From: Strix aluco
Lineage: Eukaryota > Chordata > Aves > Strigiformes > Strigidae
Assembly: GCF_031877795.1 (NCBI RefSeq)
Contig: NC_133934.1
Span: forward strand, 108,936,610-109,000,609
Direction of reading: 5' to 3'
DNA: 64,000 nt
Below, piece by piece: positions 59,201 through 64,000 of the stretch; the stretch's first letter is position 1, and each line of letters opens with the position of its first letter. Under the pieces are notes generated by a model. It worked only from the letters and a program-made list of their open reading frames with translations, made no database searches and was not told where the DNA came from. A program made the position numbers and the translations under genes.

Positions 59201-60695
59201 TCTGAAATGGTGAGCCACATGAGCATTCCTTCCTCAACAGTTTCTGAAGATTATATAATGCCCATTCCCTCTCCTCATTCAAAAGTAACTGCATTTCTGA
59301 AAGCAGGGTTTGCAAGGTATGCATGAAGAAGAGGTGTTCACTTCTCAGGAGAGGAAGGGAAGGAGGGGGGAGCAACCTTGTTGCTTTTCACAAAAACCAC
59401 CCCAAAACCCACCACAAAACCACACCTCTGGAAAAGGCAGTGAAAAAGTGACTACACAAGGTTTAGTGCATCCGACCACTTGATTTCTGTTACCAAGACA
59501 GTCTAAAGATACTCTAACAAAATCTGTGTTCTCAAAGCTGTGCAGCTCTCTTCATGAAATTACATGCCACCTGGAAACTTTAGAGAGATTAACTGTTGCA
59601 GATAACTTATGGCTATACTTTTTAGTAAAGCAGATCCTTGATTAACAGAGTTGCAGCCAGGATGTTAGAATTTTTATGTGATTTTCTATATTAAAAATTT
59701 AGTCATTCTTGTGGTCTGCTGAATTATTTGTGGATGTCTGGACTACATATGTAGCAAGCAGGTGAAGGAATGCATCTATTATGCCATTACCTAACACATT
59801 TGACTCAAAAGGTCTCCAAAGCCTTTTTTAAAAATCAATGCAACCTGTATTATTTGTTTCAGTGCAGTGATGCTGAACCATCACCAAACAGCAAGAATAT
59901 AATTAACAAGTTAAGCAATCTGACTTTTAGGGCAGGGGGAGCTAACAGGTGCTTAGTATTTAAAAAATACAGCCCTAAATAAAAGGTATCACTTACATGA
60001 AATTAAAATAATTTTGAAGTATAAATGATCATTTTACCACTTTGTAACTGCTAGGAACAACCACCTGCTTATGGGAAACTGAATTGAAAACAACAAATAG
60101 ATATAATAATTAATGAGCATATCAGAATTAAAAATATTTTCCTTATACAAGTTATTTAAAATTTAACACCTTAATTCTTACCCTTCTGTACAAAGCTTGC
60201 ACGCAGTTTAAGTAACATTCTGACCATCCTCACTACCAAAAGGAAGTGTTCAAAGCAAAGATTTGTACACACAATAAGCATTTTCAGATTAATAATCTAT
60301 CAAAGGGAAGAGTTCCTTCAATCAGTGGAAGAAGTATTTTAAAATCTTAAATCAAGGAAAAGGGGGGGGCGGGGGGGGGGGCGGGAGGGGGAACAAAGCC
60401 TTACATGCTAAATACCAGCTGTAGGTACCTGTATGTAGAATTGATAATTAAGGTATTCCTAACACACAAAACCAGCTCCCAGACAATGCTATAGCTGCTA
60501 CAGTCCATGGCTTGCTCATCTGAAGTAGTGTCTTTGTTGCCACATTTTACCTTTGTTCCAATACTTTTGCTTATTATTTCTGATGTGCAGATACACATTT
60601 TGACTGGAGTATACATCCAAGTCTCAACCTTTCCTGCTTTTGATTTTTTTTTCCTTTTACAGGGAGTTTTTTGTTTTGTTTTGTCTTTTAAAACT
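56205..60695 (-). other. GTF2A1: GTF2A1 3' UTR (inferred extent)
   Basis: Long AT-rich stretch downstream of the GTF2A1 stop on the - strand, without repeats of recognised families. Candidate - strand poly(A) hexamers include AATAAA at 57444-57449 and ATTAAA near 56229, so a UTR of 3.3-4.5 kb is plausible. I cannot choose between them. A near-pure G/C block (60362-60391) lies 305 bp after the stop. Confidence 0.4.
60362..60391 (-). repeat. C-rich (in RNA) homopolymer block in GTF2A1 3' UTR
   Basis: On the + strand there are G runs of about 8 and 11 separated by single C, then shorter G runs. The GTF2A1 transcript would carry poly(C) here, while the + strand has strong G-quadruplex potential. 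Base count in such a run may be unreliable in assemblies. Confidence 0.75.
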
Positions 60696-60803
60696 TCACC
60701 ATTCTGCATCCCCAATGGCTTTGGAAAATACATAATCTCTTCCGTTAAGATTCATGATGCCATCTTTGAGATGAAATTTCCATTTATTTTTACTTCTATG
60801 AAT
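60696..60803 (-). CDS. GTF2A1: TFIIA large subunit (alpha/beta), last coding exon
   Basis: On the - strand this 108-nt phase-0 exon encodes 35 residues and a TGA stop (60698-60696). It reads IHRSKNKWKFHLKDG, then IMNLNGRDYVFSKAI and GDAEW. It is the C-terminal end of the TFIIA precursor (beta chain). That segment contributes to the beta-barrel that contacts TBP and the small subunit during RNA polymerase II pre-initiation complex assembly. The sequence is essentially identical to human apart from Y-V for Y-I. The acceptor on the - strand is a pyrimidine-rich stretch ending gttttcag. The preceding acidic exon is not in the window. GTF2A1 follows TSHR in opposite orientation in human too. Confidence 0.97.
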   Translation of the reverse strand: MHRSKNKWKFHLKDGIMNLNGRDYVFSKAIGDAEW

Positions 60804-63800
60804 CTGAAAACAGGGAAAAAAATTAAACTATTACTCTGCATCAGAAATAGGTAATAATGCGTAAGTAAATTATAAGGGCAAGAAAAAGTAAAAGTAACTA
60901 TTAGACATACATTACTAAATTACTACAAATACCTTGAAAATCAACTCTGTATTTAGCTATGAAAAACAAAAACTATTTCTATACATAGAAGTATTTTCTG
61001 TTTTCATTGTTTAAACCAGGGACAGCAACTGTCATATAACCATGCAAGCACAGAGGCATTCCAAAATCCAAAGCATTTTTAGAGGTGGTTGAAAAGGAAA
61101 AAGAAAGATATATCCTCCTGTGCTGCTTTAACTGATTAAATTATCTTTCATATGTGAAACTCCACTTGAAAGCCAGAAATCCCCATTTCAACCACTGTAG
61201 CAGAAAGACTAATGTTTTAAACCAGCCCTTAAAGATTCAAACACTAAGTTTTATTATTTGCATCTCTTGTCTAAATTCCATTCTGCATGAAAACTAGTTG
61301 GATTATGTTATGTATAGATAGATAGGAGGCCTATTCAACTTTCTACTTCTAATATTAGAGTTTGACTCTGGGTTTCCATAAATTAAGATCAGATTAAAAG
61401 CCAAGTGGATTATTTACAAGATTTTCAGTCTGAAAACCTCTACAGTACAAAATGCACAAGCTGATACATGTTCTAATCTTATATTCTCTGATTTCTTCTC
61501 AATAGTGAGTCATTGTATATGATTTACATTCCAATTCTCATTATAAAGTGTCAAGTGAGAAAAGTAACATCTCCAGTATTGGGGATGACGGCATGAAGCT
61601 TCAACTTTGATCTATAGGCTTCCCAGTTAAAATATTGGCCCTTTTAAGACTTTGTTTAAAAGAAATTTTTAAGATTAAGCTGAGAGATCAGTCCAGCTAT
61701 TTGCAACAACCCAAGAAATACGAGGAGAGGAAAAGAAAAAAAAAAAAAAAAGACGACAACATTCATTCCATTTTTGGTCCCCAAGGCGTCCATATTACAG
61801 AAGCTTGTGACATAATGGATCTTCAGGTTATAATGGATATTCCTGTTGACACAGGAGAAGATAAAGAATAAAACAACAGTTCTATTCATATTCTCTTTAA
61901 AAAAATATTCCATACAGAAGTAACTCTTCTCTCTTCATGCCCATTCCCAAATACTACCTGGCTACAGAAAGCAGGTTGACCAATGCGGTGAAGGAGATCA
62001 GAGGAGATACGAGGGCCACAAACAGTTGTAGTATTGGAAGACTTCAGTTATCTTATGCCTACTGAGTAAACATCACCGTGCAGCACTGAACAGTCAAGTC
62101 CTACTTCATGAAGATGCTAAACCAGGAACCCAAAAAACACACAATCCTTTTCTTGCTTCAACACAGCGTACAGGGCTTAAGTTAGAAAGTATCACTAGAA
62201 CTAACAGCAACTATGCAAGATAAACATTTTCCCAGGAGTACTAAGAAGTCAATAAATCCACTAGAAGAGTCTTTAAGTATATTTATGTTCTTATGTTTAA
62301 CTTAAAACTTTTGCAGATAAAACATAAAAATATAATTAGGGGATCTAAGGAAAAGTTAAGAAAATTTTACAAAATGCTTAACAAGGAAAGCCATCCCAAT
62401 TTTTCAATTTCCATCAAGGACAGGAAGTCTCATCATCTACTATTACGGCTGTAGAAACAAACAGTAAAGTAATACCAGAACAGATATGACTACAGCACTC
62501 GATCAAGTATTAGTACTATTGTTTGGTCTGTGCTGCCTTTAAGCTAAAAAGTCAGTGACAACAGCAAATAAATGAACATGGAAAGGTCTGGCTTATATAT
62601 TCTATTTGCCCTTCCAAATGGCATTCAACAAAAATCCCTCATCAGAAGCATCTGAGCTGCCATGAGGTAAGAAGGAAGGTCCCCAGAAGAATAAACAACT
62701 GAATTAAGATGGGAAAACAAGGGTAAGATAACTGTTTTTACAGTGAAATGAGATCATTCCAGAAGAGATTTATGCTGGCTGAAGTCTGCATGGTTTAAGA
62801 ATTCACTAATCATCTGGAAAATGACAAAACATCAGTGATGATACAAAGGAACAGTTACTGAAGAGCTGCAGAACGATGTTACTACCCTAACTCATTGTGT
62901 AATAAAACAATGGTGGCATTCAAGTATATGAAGGTAGTAACATGGAAAAAACAATTCCAACTTACAACGAGAGGCTGTGTGATGCTTAGTTGCCAGCTGG
63001 GGTTAAACCACAACACATGGATAGAAAAAATGATGGGTTTGAGTTGACAATTGCAAGTCAGGAATGCGAACGCAATGTTCTAGGACTTTTCTGTGAGAAC
63101 ATCAGCTCTGTGTTCAGTGGGGTCAAAAGCACACATGACCTATTGCAGAACATTCCTACACCACACTAAATTGAAGGTTCACCTGTGTTGTGAATAGCTC
63201 TGATCCTCCCTCAAGCTTATCCACCTGTATCAAGTAAGATACAGAAGAATAAAACAGATCTGGAGAATGAAAGTAAGAATAATCAAGTGTTTGGACAGCT
63301 GTACAAATAACAATCAAGCGAAGTGTAGCTCTGATTTCAAAGAGGTGACTGAGGAGGATTACAATGGTCTGCAGTATCATAAAAGGCACTAAGAAAGCAG
63401 AGGAAACACTCCTCTAAATAAAGAACTAGGAGGTATCATATGAAACCAATGGGTTAAAAATTATGTAATTCTCCACACGCACATAATTCATTTATGAAAC
63501 TTCTTATAAGGCAAAGTTTACAAGGATTCAAAAAATAATCAAATTAAATTCTGACATATTAAGAAAAAAACCCTCTGCTGGCCATTTGCTACAAAGTCAC
63601 TATCTGTCTCCCTCAAGAGACAATTCACAGAAGGATGGTAAAATGCTCTACATGAGCATCACTACCTGTCTGCCCTTGTCTCATTGTTCCAGAGGCACCC
63701 ACCATGAGCTGATGCAGGACACTGTGCAAGAGGGAACTCTGCTCAGAACGGCTGACCTGATCCTGTATAGAGACAAACTGAACAATGATTGCTGGGTAAG

Positions 63801-64000
63801 TGATGAAGTCCTTTCAGAGCAGATGATACTAGAGGTTAACGATGGACACTGTTCCCGAGTGAGTTCACATTCTTAACTTTTAAGAGGGGGAGGATTTCAA
63901 AGTAGTTCCTGTTGCTCAGCTTTAGCAGCTCCCAACAAGCTTTTCTGACTGCTATTCTGAGGTCCCTCACTAGCCTCACAAACTGCCTTGAAACTAACAG
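60804..64000 (-). other. GTF2A1: GTF2A1 last intron (partial)
   Basis: At least 3.2 kb of intron on the - strand, running off the right edge. It contains an A-run (about 61737-61752) and a 45-bp LTR tail (62971-63015). I searched for the acidic exon that should precede the last exon and did not find it. Short ORFs here show no motifs. Confidence 0.8.
62971..63015 (+). mobile_element. ERVL-type LTR 3'-terminal fragment
   Basis: About 45 bp reading gaggctgtgtgatgcttag and ending ggttaaaccacaaca. This is the 3' terminus of the same LTR family as the solo copy at 34939-35494, in the opposite orientation. Everything upstream in the LTR is missing. Confidence 0.6.

Noticed and set aside
60401..60733. 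110-codon - strand ORF overlapping the GTF2A1 last exon
   Set aside because: It is in a different frame from the IHRSKNKW...GDAEW reading and mostly covers 3' UTR.
61635..61871. 78-codon ORF with a poly-lysine run in the GTF2A1 intron
   Set aside because: The lysines come from an A-run; no similarity to the expected acidic GTF2A1 exon and it is on the opposite strand.
1..64000. CRISPR arrays, operons, prokaryotic or phage systems, tRNA or rRNA genes
   Set aside because: No direct-repeat arrays with spacers, no dense ORFs and no RNA gene signatures were seen. The spliced genes and LINEs show vertebrate nuclear DNA.

Overview
This window is vertebrate nuclear DNA, almost certainly from a bird. 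It carries CR1 LINE fragments of several ages, avian ERVL-type LTRs and AT-rich introns. Exon 10 encodes a complete glycoprotein-hormone-receptor seven-helix domain. The LTR families are ones I associate with neoavian birds, but I cannot name the species.

Layout. Positions 1 to about 48.4 kb hold the 3' nine-tenths of TSHR (thyrotropin receptor) on the + strand. Exon 1 lies upstream of the window. Exons 2 to 10 are all present: 808-879, 8130-8204, 16421-16495, 17661-17735, 21224-21301, 22290-22358, 31791-31868, 42431-42619 and 44190-45600. Every junction is GT-AG, every intron is phase 2, and every internal exon length equals the human one as I recall it. Exons 2-9 encode the leucine-rich-repeat hormone-binding domain. 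Exon 10 encodes the hinge, the seven transmembrane helices and the tail. A 3' UTR of about 2.8 kb probably ends after the AATAAA at 48365. An intergenic stretch follows (about 48.4-56 kb). The last coding exon of GTF2A1 (TFIIA alpha/beta large subunit) lies on the - strand at 60696-60803, with a long 3' UTR to its left and its last intron running off the right edge. TSHR and GTF2A1 are therefore tail-to-tail, the same neighbours as in human.

Mobile DNA. The most notable element is a 5'-truncated CR1 (about 14964-16030, - strand) whose reverse-transcriptase C-terminal ORF is still open for 327 codons. Others are a decayed CR1 3' half (about 23785-24634, +), a CR1 3' end (about 40780-41190, +), and several older CR1-like relics near 2.6, 13.2, 38, 40, 41.85 and 49.6 kb. 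There is a complete solo LTR (34939-35494) with a perfect 5-bp target duplication, a second LTR type of about 0.94 kb (1530-2468), and a 45-bp LTR tail (62971-63015).

I found no new multi-gene system. The more interesting observations concern how the receptor is built: a dibasic RKRR site and a tyrosine-rich acidic stretch in the hinge, lost and gained N-glycosylation sequons in the LRR domain, a rewritten cytoplasmic tail that keeps a PDZ-type end, and glycine at what is probably the chicken-domestication site. Non-protein signals include a G/C homopolymer block in the GTF2A1 3' UTR and several unexplained GC-richer, ORF-rich blocks in introns.
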